Under the pieces are notes generated by a model. That model saw only the letters and a list, made by a program, of their open reading frames with translations. It made no database searches and was not told the origin of the DNA. This document shows positions 15,301 through 30,300 of a DNA stretch of 64,000 nt, one piece after another. Each line of letters starts with the position of its first letter. Position 1 is the first letter of the stretch. A program made the translations under genes and the position numbers. Source of the DNA: Agelaius tricolor (Eukaryota; Chordata; Aves; Passeriformes; Icteridae); assembly GCA_023055355.1 (NCBI GenBank), contig JALJCS010000051.1, positions 2,046,001-2,110,000 on the forward strand, given 5' to 3'.

Positions 15301-18300
15301 GGAGAAGCCCCTGGGATGCTGGGGGTCCCATGAAGGACCCTGAACACACACCCAGACATGGCTCTGTGCCTCAGTTTCCCCAGCTGCAATGGGACGGACA
15401 TCAAGGTGTCCCCACAAACTTCTGTAACCAGCCTTTCCAGCCACAGGTTCCCTGCTTTGCTCCTTCTTAGCTGGAACTGCTGTTCCCATGGAGGAGCTTT
15501 CTCAGGAGAGTTTGACCCACCCAATCATTACAGACACAGTTCTGAGACATGAATCCAGGGGAGCCCCAAACATCCTCTGAAAAGAGCAGCAACAGTTCTA
15601 CCCAGGGGACAGGTGAATCCTAGAGGAAAGGACTGGTGAAATGTTCCCTCTTGATTTCCAAACTAAAAAAGCAGCACTTTTCCTCCAAAAACAAAGCCAG
15701 CATAATTGTTTCTCCACTATGGGCAGACCTACTCACCAATTTTCTCTTGCCAAAAAATAACTTCCTTGTTCCTTTTTATACATCTCCCTTATCTTATTGG
15801 TACAATCAAGTGCAGATTGCTTTCATTTCTTTACTGCCTTGAGCCAGTGCCCCCCAACAGCAGGAGCCCAGCTCCAAAGCTGCAGAGCAGCCAGCATCAG
15901 CTCTCCTGCTTCCACTGCATTATCCCAGCAGCACATGGCTCAGGCTGGCAGGGACAAGGCCTCACGCTGCTGTGGTGCTGAGGACTGAGCTCTGCCTCCC
16001 CTGTGATCAGCCCTTCTCTCTTTGGCTGGGCCAGGATTGTCTCCTGCCATGGCACCAGCCCATGGGATGGTACCCCAGTCCTTGGCACAGTTCCTGCTGC
16101 ACAGTTCCTGACTCCCACATCAGCCCTTTGCTGGCTGTGCAAAGGAGGCACCAGAGCACTCTGTGCACAGGAGCTGGGAGCACAGCTTGTCCCCCACAGC
16201 ATGGCCATGAGAGGGGAGCTGAGGCTGCTGCTGCCCATTTGGGATGGATTATTAATGGAAGTTTTTAAAAACACTGCTGCTGGGGCAGAATCCCCCAGGC
16301 TGGCCCATCTGCAAAGCCCTGGGGGCCTTGCTGGGTGTTCAGGTGGGACATCCCAGAGCAGCTGCTGCCCAGAGCTGCTCCATCCCACTGCCTGCCATGG
16401 CCCAAGGCAGAGGGAGATCCCTGCAGGGAGGAGTCATTGCAGCTCCTGGGTACCACACAGGGCAGGAGGCATCCTGACACTAAGGCAATGCCAGGATCAC
16501 AGCAGAGATTAAGACCTCAGGCATCACCTTTTTTCTCTGCTCAACCCCAAAATGAGTAGGTGGGGGATGTCCCAGAGACAGCTACAGATGTGCCCACCAA
16601 GCTCCCAGAGTCCTTACCTGATGGTCAGGATCACAGGTGTAGGAGATCCAGCCACACTGAACTGGAATTTTTCCTCAAAGCTCCCCAGCACGGTGGTATG
16701 GAAGGAGATCTGAACAGTCTGGGTCCCACCTGGTGCAATCATGCCCTGCTCAGGCTCAACCGTGAAGCAGAAGTCCACATTTGTGGTTGAAGGGATATAG
16801 GTGAAGGGAGCATCAAGAGCTCCTTGGTTAATCAGTTCCACCTGCAGAAGCAAGAAAGCAAAATGGAAATACAGGTGGAACCTTCCCTTCTTGTGAGTTA
16901 TTGTCTAATGATGCAATGAACACCCAGCAAAGGCAGAAGATGCTTTGTGCTGCTGAATGGCAGAAGTCAAAAGATACAACAGGACAAGTTCTGCCTTTGG
17001 GTTTTCATGCAGAGCAGTGGCAACTCCACAGACCTGCAGTCACCCTGGGCTTATCCCATGGACACAGAGCAGTGCACCTCTGCTCAGCATCACCAAGCTC
17101 ATGGGGAGCTGGCCCTGAGAGCCCTGAGTGGGGTGATTGCAGCTGCGGAGTGAATCACCCCAGAGCTGCTGCTGCCCCAGTGAGCACAGCTCCAACAGCA
17201 CCATCTACTCATTCACCTTTTCCCATACCATGGAAACAATTCATTGAGAATGAGGCATCAGCATCAAAATGTACAGACAGCACCATCCTTTGGTAAGAAA
17301 ACTCAGCGTGTCTTTCCCTTCCCCAGCTGCGCTTTTGAAAGTGTCTGGCATGCTGTAGTGCCTCATTTTCTACCTCTTTGAGTTGCTCCCTCATGAATTT
17401 TTTGCAAACTTGACACTGTTGGGGGGGAGGCAAATAGGTAGAAAAATCCTTTGCTTTATTCCCAGGAACACTTTTCTCCTTCCAGAGCCAGAGATGCACC
17501 AAGGCTGAAGTGTGGTGAGGGACTGGTCAGCAAGGGAGAGAACTCCCAAGCCCTTTGCAATGGCCAGCACTGAGCCAGGAGGCTGGATGGATTTCCTGTG
17601 ACTTCAGCAATAAGCAGGGACACTTGACTGGAAGCTGTTTGCAGTGGGCTGAAGCTCAAAGGCAGCCAGTTTGTTGCAGCTGCTTCTGCAGAGCCCAGTC
17701 CAAAGGTGCCTTGTGTCTGGCACTGCCACAAAAGCCTCTGAACATGCAGCTTTTTGACCCAGTGTTGGTTTCATGTGGCAAAGGGTTGTTTTGCAGGAAG
17801 CCTCCCAGCTGATCCCTAAGGAAGGCTGCCCAAAAGCAGGGGCTGGGGCTTCAGGAACAACAGACACACGTTTCTGACCCCCCAGGTTTGAGCAGTACAT
17901 CAAATATTCCCTGCTCACAGCTGCCCAGGTTGGCAGCAATTCCACAGCTCCACCAGGCTTGCTGCTGCCTCAGGAGCCATCAGGATCCATCCCAAGCCCT
18001 GCTGCTCACCTCATAGACATAGGGGGTGTAGACAAAAACATTCCCAAGGTTCAGCGTAGGAGAGCTGAGTTCAACCAGGGGTCCTTGGCCTTTCCCTCTG
18101 AGGCACAGGGGCAGCCTGATCTCACGGCCTGGGGAGAGATGTCCATTGCAGTACAATCATTCCCTCTGTCACACTGGATTTTCCAGGCTGCCTCAGTGCT
18201 AGTCCCTGACTCTGAGCTGGATGTACTCATGCTTGGAGCTACCTGGTCTAGGGGGAGGTGTCCCTGCCCATGGCAGGGGCCTTGGCACTAGATGATCTTT

Positions 18301-21300
18301 AAGGTCCACCCCACCCTCATCATACTGTGATTCTGTGGTTTCCTTCCCGTGCACCTAGAGGAGCTTTGAAATCCATTCAGTGCAGGCACAAAAGCTCATG
18401 ATGAGTTTGGCAAATTACCAAACTACCCAGGCCAGGAGCACAGGCCTTTGTTGCCCAAGTGCTCCCCTTCTGACACTCAGCACTGTGTTCTGTTTCCACA
18501 GAGTGAGAGCTGCAAGGGGACAACTCCCACACAGGCAGAGAAGCAGCTGCTGGCCAAGGGTGCTCCTTCTACAAACACCCTGTGCTCAGTGGGGCTCAGC
18601 CACCTCTGCTCTGCTGCTGTCTGGGCACTGGGAGGTGATCCAGGGCCAGGGAGCACATTTCTAACTCAGCTCCTTCCACCTGATGATGGATCCATGGCAA
18701 ATGGACCCATCCTGGAGGCCAGGGGCCTGCAGGGGCTTAGTGCTTGTTCACTAAAGCTGTTCTGCTCTGGAGCTCTCTGGCCTTTGAGGAAATGCTGGCA
18801 AAGCCGTGGCATGAAAACCTCTCCCTGCACTGCCTGGGCTGTTCTGGGATCAGTAAGGCAGACCCAGCATTCTGAGCCCTGGCCTTGCACAGGAGACTCC
18901 CTGGAGGCTGCAGGGCCAGGGGGGATGTGCCAGCACTGCCCTGCTGACCAGGGACTCTTGCCAGCACTTCCATGGGAGCCCAGTGGGCTCAGGCTTGCAC
19001 CATGGCTTCACTGAGGGGGACAGGAGCAGGGCAAAGGAGCTGCACCTGAGACATGGCAGTAAGCCACACTTTGATACTCCAGTGCTTCCAGGGGTTTGAA
19101 GGTCACCGTGATTTCAGCCGAACAATTCGGCCCAATTTCTCCCTCCTACAACAGAAAGAGACAGCAAAGCATTGCTCTTCAAACTCCACATTTCTTGTTT
19201 CCAACCACAGGCCTGTAAGCCTTGATTGAGCATCAATGATGAGTGAACAACACAAGCAGCCAAGGAAAGCCTCCAAACCCAGCTCAACACAGCGCTGGAA
19301 GCTCTCAATGCTCAGCTGATCAGCTGCCACTCTCCACAATATTCCTGCTGCTCTGACACAAGCTCTTGGTCCCATCATGCTGCTGTCAGCTCCATGGGAT
19401 GTAAGTGCCACTGTGCACTGGTGGCTCTTGGCCTTAGATGGCCCATAGGAGTAACCAAGAAGAGAACATGATCCCCTTCCTTGAACTACAGATATTAGTT
19501 AAGCTATTTTGAAAGAAAGCAGAGGTTGGGATTATTCTGGGCTTTACTGCAAGATGAGAAGGGATTTTGCTCCGTGCAGACACCAGGCATTCATCATCTC
19601 TCCCAATGCCAGTACTCAGAATCAGGGCTCTGGCTGATGGGAGCACGTGGCAGTTTGCTTGCATCAGCAGAAAAGGAAAAGGTTTTGTGTCCCTGTGTGC
19701 AGGAGAACTCCAAAGGCCCATTTCAGCCTTGCACCCTTGTGTCCAGGCTCACACAAGGATGACACTGGAAGGGACACTCAGCAATAGTGCAAGGCATGGT
19801 TACAGGAGGGGATTGGCATTTCTGTCATTAACCTTGGGCTGAATTTGGCCTCCTTTTGCCAGGGAACCATTGCAAGCTTCAGGTCAGTGTGTGAGCTGGC
19901 AGTGCTCCAACAGCCTCTGCTGAGCCCCACGTGTGGGGGGAGCCCCTGCCTACAGGAACTGCTCCCTGTGACACTGCAAGGACACGCACACAGGGCCTTG
20001 AGCTCCAGCCTGGCAGCAGAGCTGGGCTGTGTCAGGCTCCCAGCCCTGCCTTGAGCCTGCAGGGCACAAATGCTTTGAGCAGGGAGCTCTGCAGCCGCTC
20101 CAGAAACTCCACATCCTCCCTGCCAGCACATGGGGCCAGCTGAGGATCTGCCCAGTGACTGCAGCCGGGGGAATGGTGCTTGGGAGGAGGAAGAGGAAGA
20201 GGAAGAAAATGAGGTTCTCGGGTGTCACTTACCAATGGCTCAATGAAAAAATTGTCACTGGCGAACAGCAGGGGGTCATCTTGCACCTTTGCCTTCTTCT
20301 CCTGGACCCTGCTTCTCAGGAGGGCAGTGTGATCTTCAGAAAAGCCCTGCACCTTCTCTACTTCTTTCTCCTCCGTGAAGTTTTCCAGCCACTCCTCACC
20401 CGATGGGTGCAGCAAACGACACTGCCTGCAGCCCCAGGGAGAGACAAGGCCAGCTGATCATTTAATAAGCCACAGATTTGCAGAGAGAAGTGGGAGTGCA
20501 GGAGAGCAAAGCACTTGGGGAGGAGCAGCAGCAGCTCCCCAGCAAAGGCTGAGCCAAGCCACGAAGGTCCCACAAGGATCAGAGGATAACTTGTTGTTCA
20601 CTGGCACAGCAGGGAGTTTCACCCCACACTTGCAAGCTCAGGAGAGGTTTCCAAAGCCAACATCCCTCCAGAGAAACCTCCTGGCTCAAAGCCTCTGCCA
20701 AAACTGAGGGAGAATCCACCGACCACCTCAGCTGGCTTTTCCTCCCACTGAGCTGCTTGGGGGATGCACATAAAGGTCACAGAGCACCCACTGCAGCACT
20801 TCCCTGGGAAGGGGAGATGTTGCCAGGTCATGTAGGAAGAAGATTAGAGAGACAAGAGCCCAATTAGAACCTGAGGAAATCAGTCATTGCAACCAACCTT
20901 TCCTTCCCAAAATGCCATTCCTGGTTGGAGTATAAATGGAACTGGAATGCTGAGTGCTGAGCTCCTGAAGCCCAGGGACACACACCCCAGTGCCAGGCAT
21001 GGTTTACTTGGCCTAAACCATTCAAAAGCACCAACACCCCCCTGAGGCCATAGGTTAGTTTCAGTCTTGGGCCATAGATCTCACTGAAATGCATCTTCCA
21101 AACCAACCTCCTCTTCTCTTCATAGTCATCTTCCTCAGAAGGCAAAGCCTTCCACTGGAAGTGGGCTGTGATGTTACTCCTGTTTTCCAGGAACACGGTT
21201 GTCTGGTATGCCATGGTGATGAAGGTCTTGCCAGCCTCGACAGAATTTGTGCTCAACACAACATCAACATCTACAGCTTCTCCATGGAGCTTTGTGTGGA

Positions 21301-24300
21301 TACTTTGCTCATCTGGAACAAAGCAAAGGGGAGTCTTTGCTCAGCTCACTGGCTGATGGAAGCACAAGGAACAGAACAAATCCCAGGGCACAAAAGAAGG
21401 TGTCACAGTTTTTATCTGAATGAGCAGTTCTGTGGATCAGTCCATTTGTCACATCCTGACAGCTCTGTGTGTAGAGTGGTGAGGATGTCCTGGGCAGCTC
21501 CTTAAACCCCTTAGTTCTGAGTGTGTTTGTAGAGCTTTGGCCCCAAGGTGACAGGATGGACAGTGGGATTGGTCAGTGTGCTCTGGTGACCCACTCAGAT
21601 CACTGGGATTTCTGCATCCAAGTCCTTCAGGTGACAGGGTGAGGAGCCCTGTTCAGCCCTGCCTGGCCCAGGGTCTCCCTGGGCATCCCACGAGACTCCC
21701 ATCTCTCCTGATCCCTTGGATCCCTTGTTGCTGACCAGCAAATATGCCTGGGGGCAGGTGGGCAGCAAAAGGAGGCCCAGAGGAACAAGTGAAGTGACAG
21801 CGCACAGCAGGAGGGGACACAGGTGAGGAAACACAACCAGCCTGGCTCTGCAATATGACAAACCACTCTCAAATGAACACCATGAAAATCATCATCATCA
21901 TCTCCCTGTCCAAACCCACAGCCACATCAGTCTTGAAATATTTTCTATTGTTCTGATCTCAAAAACCAAGCTGGCGCATTGCACATTAAATAAAAAAGGG
22001 ACAATAGAAAGATTAAGAAGTACAGAGCAGCTTCTACATTAAGACTGAATGGGATTCCTCAGTCTAGAAATCAAATGGGAGATAGATGTGAGAGGTTTGT
22101 AACAACATGAACAGCCTGGGAAATGGGCACAGGGAAAAATTGGTCTTGATTTGTCACCAAACAGGAACTTGAGGGCCTGAAAATGTTATTAGACAGAAAC
22201 TACATCTATGTGTAAGGGCCACATAGAAAAAGGATGTGTGACAAGCCAGTGGAGAAGCAGCATATGGGACAGAGGTGTGCAAGAAATCCATTGCATTGGA
22301 GAGAGTCTGATGGAGACCTCACATCCAGCACGGCCCAGGAATCAAATAAAACTTCACCCAGGCATAGCCACATGGTAGTGGAGAATCAGGGATCCTCCTT
22401 CCTCCACTCAGCAACTCCCAGCAAAACAGGAATCAAAAATCTTCACCCTTTAGACGGGATCCACTTTCTCAAGCCCCTGAACACCAAGGAGTTTTCAGTT
22501 TTCTATGGGCTAAAGCTGAACAGGGAGGTACCTCTGGAGGGAATGCAGGGGGAGGGACAACAGGGAGCCATGTGGAGAACTGTCCTGTGCCCTGCAGGGC
22601 CCAGCACTCACCTGTGTTGCAGCACAGGGACCCAAAATGTTCCCCGTTGGTCAGCGCATGAAATGTCACTGTCACCTGCATGGTGTCCCCAGCACCCAGA
22701 GTTCCTGCGGTCGGCACCACGGAGAAAGGACTGCAACACAAAGAGAGGGATCAGGGCTGGGGGGACACCTGGCCAGGAGATTCCTGCTGCACTGCAGCTC
22801 CCTTGGGCAAGCAGGGAGCAAACCAAGCACAGGCAGCAGAGGACAGAACAGACAGGCTCAGAAACAGCCACTGAGCCACTGCTGAGGAGATCCAGCCCTC
22901 ACAAGATCCTGGGGGTAAAATGACCTCAGCTCCCCCATACTCTGCATCCAGCTCTCTGCAATGAGGCTCAAGGGTCCCACTGCCAGCAATCCCATCAGAG
23001 AATGGTTTGTGAAGAGCACAGAGAGGCTTCAGAGCTATCTGCATGCAGAACTTGACACTGACTGCCTCAGGAATTTCTCTTTTCCTGCTGCCTATAAACC
23101 TCATCTCAGCAGATGCAGATGTTAGGGCACTACCTGTCCTGGGATATTACAGCCTAGGAATCAGACAGGGAGAAGGAACTTTTCCTTGAAGACCAAGGAA
23201 TAGTTACAGTTGAATTTGCAGTGTGATTCTTTGGTTTATTTTGCCTTGAAAATATCCTGATTTAGCCTAAAAAGGGCACATTTAATCAACATTTCAATGA
23301 AAGCTGCTCTAAGAAAAGGAGCAGTCAAAACTCTGAAAGAGTGCAAATGCAGATTAGAGCAATAGAGTGACATGGAAACCCAAAAGGAGGATGCTATTTA
23401 CAGTCTGAAGGAGCCCATGCCAGCTAAATGAAGCACCATGAGCAGGAGCACATCAAGGAAGCAGAACAGGAGGTTTCTGTGTGTTTACCAGCAATGCAGT
23501 CTGGGACTGTGGCTTGTTATCCAGGCTGGTAACTGTTGCTTGGCCCAGCAGAGAAACTCTGTGTGAGGTGTTGGAAATGTTAATGCAAATGTGTTGGTGC
23601 ACTTTGGATTTAACAGGAGCCATCAGGATTGGTCACCAGGTAAAGAGCTCTTGCCTGACAAGCACTCTGTGCTTTGATGCTCAGGGACAGCTCAGGGGAA
23701 ATGTGCTTTGTGCTCTTCTCCAGCCCCACTGAGGAAACAAAAGTTCCTGGCCTGGGTGCTTTGCTGCTGGTCAATCTGTCATTTCAAAGTCTGTTCTGGG
23801 GAGTTTGGTGATGATTACATCACACACAGAAATAAAGAGAACATCTGGCAAGCTGAGCTTGATTGATGTCACTTGCTTCAGGTTCAGCTCATTCAGGACC
23901 TCTTGCTGCAATGATGGGCTGAGCTGTTCCCATTCCCACTGGTGAGACCATCACTGCCTGATGGAGAAGCCTTGGGCCAGCAATGTTTATGTGCTGGACG
24001 TGAGACTTTGGAGGGAGGGGAGGAAAGACAAGGCCTCAGCAGCCCCAGAGCCAGATCAGTGCACGTGCTCCTGCATCTGCCCCGGGGCTGATGCCAGCAC
24101 TGCTGCAGGTCCCTGCTGGGGCTCGGGGGGATCAGTGCCTGCTGGGGGCAAGGCACGGGATTTTCTTCTTATTCTTTTGCCAGAAATTCCACCAGAACAG
24201 AGAAGCTGCCATTTAAGGGAATCCCTGGCCACACTTCAGCACTACCTTCCATTCCATTCCATTCCATTCCATTCCATTCCATTCCATTCCATTCCATTCC

Positions 24301-27300
24301 ATTCCATTCCCTTCCCACTGCTGCCCCATGTTACATGTTCCTGCCCTCAGATGGCAGGATGGGAATAACACTCCTCGGGGTGACTTCAGGGGTGACTTCT
24401 TTCTCTCTTGCCTGAGAAAGAAGGTATCTTCCTCTTTTCAAATTATCAGGAGAAGAGGATCCAGCCAAGTCCAGGACTCAGTTTCAGGACTGAAAAACTC
24501 AGTGCAAATCAGCCCCTGCATCTCCTACATCCCTGGGCTGTACCCACTAGACTCCTCTGTTCCTGCTGTAGCAGTCATCTGCATTTCAGCCAACATCACT
24601 AAGCTGTTCCCTGAGCCCACAGATAGAAGAGCTGTGAAGGAGACATCCCTGACACTGTAAGAACCAAATGAAAACCACTGCCAAGAGATGGGGCTGGCAG
24701 GCTAAATTTTGGCCTTTTATCTGTTAATTGTGAGCTGTTCCTTAAGACAGTTCTCACCCTGTTAGAGCTGCCCTTTCAATGAATCACCATTGCACCCAAC
24801 AGGCAGAAAAGAGAAGCTATGGAGGGGGTTTTAATAGGTTGTTTTCTTCTGCTTTTTAACTAGGTCCATTTGTTTGTTTGTTTTCTTGTATGGCATCTAA
24901 AGACAGGTCCAGATCTCCCAATGGCACCTTGCAATCCCCAGACACTGGTCTTGCTTTGAGCAGTGTGTCTGCTCAGATGATTTCCAGCAGAAATTATTCT
25001 GTACTTTTACCTTCTAAATCAGCCCAAGTGCTTTTCACATATTCCCTAAATATCTCCTATTTCCTATACACCTGTGCATATACCTATGGGCATGTGGTAC
25101 ATTGAGAGGCATTAGAGGAGCTCGACCTTCATGAAAGCTCCCAGTGAAGAGTTCATGATCTTTTGGAAAACATTTAACACAAACCAAAAAGAAAAAACAG
25201 CAGAAACACAGGAACTTCAGAGTATTCCAAAAGAAATCTCAATGAAAGGGGGCACAGCCTTATTCAGAGATTTAAATCATCTGTTTGAAATCTTAAACTG
25301 GCTTTCAAAGGTTCATCATGGAACAGAAAAGGCAGCTGATGCTCTGAGGTGACAAGGGAAATCAGAGCAGCTTTAGTAACAGGAACTGCACCAGCTGCCC
25401 ACAGCACAGCTCATGTTGGGCATCTGATGCAGGGACCACTGGAGAGCCACGTGCCTGGGGCCTCCCAGAGAATGGGTCTGTTTGGCTGGCAGTGGTGAGG
25501 AAGCATTTCAGAAGCTGCTTGTGCTCAGCAAGCCAGCTACCAACGTGTTCCAGCACCCTCCAGGAAATCTGGGACAGAGAAAGCTCAAAGGCTGCATCCT
25601 GCTAAGAACACTGAAAGCAAGAGCAGATGCCATCCATCCTGCTCACTTCCAGCCAGGGCTGCAGGGCAGCAGCTCTGATGCTCTGGTTCCTTTGCTGCTC
25701 TTTCCCAACTCTGCTCTCACCCAAAGGTGATATCCTTTGCACAGGGACAGATGAGCTGCCTCACCTCTGGGTGCTCAGCTGGTAATGAGCTGTCCGGTTA
25801 CCGACATTGCGAACCAGCAGAGTCTTCTGGGTGCTGTGCTTGACCGGACACTCGGAGAAGTCCACCTGGGCAGGGAAGTCCAGGATGGCTCGGGCACCGA
25901 TGGCCCGAATTGGCACAACGATCTTCTCCTTTGCCATGATACAGGTGAGCTCATGGGAATAATCCTGCAGGAAAAGAAACTGGCTCAGCACAGGGCATTT
26001 AGTGCCATCCCCATGGCAGAAGAAAAACCTGTAACTCATCCATTTCCTGTAACTCATCCATGGCATCAATTTGCCGGGCATCAATTTACCTATTCCACCC
26101 TAAAATGAACACTGAGTTTTTCTAATATGTCACATTTTAAAGGCACCAGTGCCCTTTGCAAAAGCTATCCCAGTGGCATTAAGCTCTTGTGTCACTTGGG
26201 TCATACGGAGAACTGCCCTAGGCCACCATAATTTTCACTCACAAATTTTAATGATATTAAATAATTCCTAAGCTCCTTCTAAGGAACATGGAGCTAGGGA
26301 ACACAGCACATTCCTCTTTAGGTTTCTATATTCCCACTGTCTGAGAATAGGACAAAGTGTTCAACTGACTCTAAGCAGCAAGAGGAAGATGAGAAAACAG
26401 CTGCACCCAAAGAGATCCTGCACCTCTGGCCTGGTGCAGAAACATCAGGTGGCTCAGAACTCCCCTCTAACTTTGCCTCTCCAACCAAGTCAGGAGAAGA
26501 ACAGTGCTAAGAGGTTGCAGGATGCTGTTGGAAAGGGCCTCTCTTTGTTTGCCTGCAAGGCTTCCTCCCTTCCATGCCATGTCCTAAACCCTTCTGGATG
26601 AACAAGTCTCCAGATGCCAGCTGTGAGATCAGACTTGCCAGGGCCTCAGCACTGCCGTTCAAACCTCCATGCAGAAGCACCTTTGGCACGGAATGGGTGC
26701 CAGCTGACAGAGCAAGCACAGTGACAGGCATGAAGACAGAGCCCCAGCAGTGCCACTGCCACAGGCTCTGGGCCCACAGCTCTGCCTGCAGCTTGTACCT
26801 GCCCTACACGAGCTCCTTCAGGCAGGTGTCCAAGTCCCCTGCAGCTCAGCAACCTCCTGCTGACCAAGGGCACCCAGAGCCCAGTGTGCCTGTGCCAGGC
26901 TGGGCTCACGGGCACAGCACATCCTCTGCCCTGCCCCTGCAGCTGTGCCCTGGTCACCTGTGCTCTGGGACAGCACAGCTGCAAGGCTGCAGAACAGAGG
27001 GGGTGAAAAAGCACCGTCTTTGCTCCAGCCCAGGGGCAGGCAGGGAAGCTGTTGGCAGTCAGGAAGGAGGAAAGCTCCCTGACCTCTTTGTCCCTCGAGT
27101 GTTTTCCATAATAATGAAACCCCTTCCACTGGACCTAGAGATGGCTGAACATCTGTCAACATCTCTTTGTCATTTTCATTCTGTTCCCTGTGCATCTTCC
27201 CTTGGGAATGCTCAGGGATGTGCAGGGAGGGGAAGCAGAGCCTGTCAGGCCTGGCTGCAGTGCCTGCCAGCAGTGCCAAGGTGTGACTGGCTGCTGCAGG

Positions 27301-30300
27301 CTGCCTGCCCAGGGCCTGGAGCCCAGCTCACAGCATGCAATGGGCTGGAGCAGAGTGCAGGGAAAACAATGGCTGTGGAGATCATTGTGTGCTTTGGCTC
27401 CTCCAGCCTCACCTTGTTCTCGTCGGGGCTGAAGCGGATGCGCACAGGGGCAGAGGCGCCTGGTGGCACGATGTGGTACACATCACTGGGGCAGGCCAGC
27501 TGGAAGTAAGGTGAGCTCTCCATGCAGACCTTCACCATCTGAGCAGTCTGCAGCAAAGACATCACATGATGATTTTGCCACTTGTGGAAACGAGAGGAGA
27601 CCTGTCCGTGCCCTGCTGACATCCCTCCCTGGCCCCTTTTCCAAAGCACTTTCAGCTGTGCAGGCACAGGCACATCATTCACAAGGCTGAGCTTGAATCC
27701 CTCCTGTCTGGCTCCAGCATTGTGGCCAGGGCCAGTAGGGCAGTGCCTGGTGGGAAGGAAGGGCCAAGCAGGTCAGCACCAGCAGGATGGAGACAGAGCA
27801 CCTGAACCAAGGCATCTGCATATTCAACAAGGCCAAAAAACCTGCTGGCTTCTGCCTGCACACAGCCATGAAGTTGTCATGTTCCAGGGGCGAATGTGCT
27901 ACCTGAAAGCAAAGCATCAAATTGTCCTGGGGGAAGGAAAAAATTCCCTTCTAGCAGATGAGGTTTGGGTAGGGACGTTGTGGAGATAGAGTCATGCAGG
28001 CAGAGCAGCAAGAGAGGAGACCAAACCACTGTGGCCTTCCTGGGAATAAAAGTAAACCTGAAAAGCAAAAGAAGGAACACAGCAAGACAATCCCTAAAAC
28101 AAGGAGATGGCAAAGAGAATTTAAACGGGCAGTAAAGCAGCAAGGAGGAATCTTAAAACCATGAGAGCATTCAGCTTGCCAAAAGTGATGGAAACACAGA
28201 CAGGCTGTGCCTATTGACTCTGGGCTTCAAAGGCATTTTCTGCCTGGAGAAACATGACCAGCACTGAGTGACAGTGTGGTTCCAGTATGCAAAGCCAATC
28301 TTGGCTCTGCAGGGCTTCTTGCTGCCTGTGCAGGCAAGCTGGGCTGCTGGGCATTCCTGCCTGCAGCCAGCAGGCCAGGTGCTGCCCTCTGGGATTCACA
28401 GACACAGCACACATGCATTTTCTAGCACACAGATATCATCAACCCCTGAGCACCAAAATGCTCTCAGAAAGTCTAAACCAGATGATTTGGACTCCCTCCT
28501 GTCTCTTCCCACCAGCCCACTCTTGGCACAAGGCTCATTTGAGAAATGTTTCCCTGACGGAAATTCCAATGGTCTCTGTTTTCCTCTTTACACTAGAACA
28601 CAACTGGTGACATTTTTCAACTTTTTCCCTCTCAACTCTCTTGGGAAACTGCAAAACAATCACAAGTGAAGGTGAAAACCTCCAGGAGCGTTGGATGTGC
28701 TGTGGTTCTTCAAAGGGAAAGCAGAGCACCGTGTTGCTTTTGGAAAAGCTGAGCAGAGCTGAATGAAACTTAGCAGGAGCCTGAAGTGGCACCTAAAGGC
28801 CTCCCACTGCTTCTGCTCCATCACTCTGATTGCAGGGCTCTTTCAGAACGCATTTCCTGCAGTGCCAATGCCATGAATGAGAAGTGATTCCAGCATAAAG
28901 TGGAGAAGACTCAGCCCCTGAGCTGACTGTGAGCTGCACAAAGGGAGCCAAACTGGCTGAGAGAGGCAGAGATTCCTACCAGGAGCCAAGATTAACCAAG
29001 GAAACCCAGGATGTGGTATAGCTCAAGGCAAAGCATGAGAGCAGGTAAGAACTGTACAGGCTCAACATTCCTACCAATCCAGAGCTTTCAAGAGCAGGAA
29101 ACTCCTTTGGCATAGATACCATCAATGCATGGCCAAAATTAGGAGACAGTTCCCAGCACAGGAAGATTTCCACAACTTGCAGAACAAAGGTGCTGAGACA
29201 TTTTCTTTTGGATGTGCTGCAGCAGATAACTTGCTTTGCTGTACACTGGGGGAATGACAGCACTCTCCTCTTCCAGCACAGTGTTAAAGCTCCAGGTGCC
29301 AGCACTTACCTTGTCCTTATTCATGATAGACAGCACCATTTCAGAGACCTCATGAGCAACGACGTTCTGAAATACCAGCTCTCGTGGGGAAACCCCAAAC
29401 ACGCTCCGTTTCGGGGGAGCTGGTGACAGCTGGAGAGGCGAGAGAGCAGGGAGAGGTTCAGCTGCTGGGAGGAAAGTTCCTGAAGGATCCCTTACACTGA
29501 TCCCCAGTGAAGCACAGACTCTGGGTGAGCATGTGTGCCCAGGACACACTGGGCAAACTCTGGCTCACCCACCTCTGCTCTGAGCTGATCAAGAACTGCT
29601 TGATCAGCTTAGAGCAGGCTCAAGCCAAGTTGCTCTTTTGATTTCTCCAGCTTTCCTTCTCCAGAATGCCAGGCAGCACGTTCCTTAAGCACAGCCCTGT
29701 GCCCACTGGAGCACTGACTGAGCACTCATGGAGTAAGTAAGACCCACAAATTGACATCAGATTCAATTTTGGGATGTCCTTTACTCTGAGACAGGGAAAC
29801 TGAGGCCCACCCAACTGCAAATACCTGTTTTGAACTAGAACTTAAGCATCAGTAAGAAGAGAACAGTACTAGAGGAGGTGTGAGAGATGAGGTGGTATTT
29901 GGCTGAAGCCAAAAGGTTTTTAAGTGAAAGAATGGAATTTGTTGGTACTATGTGTTGTTTGTAGTTTGGATTTGTTCAGGTTGGTGTGTTGGGTGTTGCT
30001 GTCAGTTGGCAGCACCAACTGGCTGAAGACCTGACCAAAAGGAAGGAGGATGAGAGGAGAGGGGACAGAAAAGTTGGTGGTCAGAGAGAATGGAAGTTCT
30101 TGAGTACCCCTCCGGGGAAAAGGGGCCAGGGACTGTCCCAGCTGGGTACAAAGGGGATACAAAGATTGCTTTTTTCTTGGAGGGTGTGTTTGCTCCTTTT
30201 CGGGGGCAGGGAGACACACGCCTCTCTGTGTGGTTGCTAATAAACAGTTTTCTTTTGCTTTGATGATTTTGTCCCCTTTCATTGCATTTAAAAGTTACTG

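Larger units (their letters stand above)
523..23385. repeat. Tandem duplication block, copy A
   Basis: This block aligns co-linearly with 41160-64000. The offset starts at 40637 and drifts to 40615 through small indels: +5 near 1150, -3 near 5578, and a loss of about 17 bases in copy B near 19465. The left border is sharp at 523, where the shared sequence ends in intron 25. The right border is not reached, because the partner block runs into the window end. Divergence is about 1% by eye, and lower over exons 20-25. Confidence 0.95.

Noticed and set aside
18448..19014. 188-codon plus-strand frame with copy B twin at 59086
   Set aside because: Lies in HYDIN intron 9, low-complexity composition, no splice or domain support.
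22234..22923. 229-codon plus-strand frame, repeated at 62849-63538
   Set aside because: Antisense to HYDIN exon 6 and intron. Conservation between the copies only reflects the duplication.
24247..24310. Pentamer run as a possible CRISPR-like or satellite array
   Set aside because: A simple ATTCC microsatellite without spacers, too short to be a satellite block.
26574..27509. 311-codon open frame on the plus strand
   Set aside because: It runs antisense across HYDIN exon 4, is rich in Ser/Pro/Gln/Cys as expected for random GC-rich frames, and has no recognisable domain.
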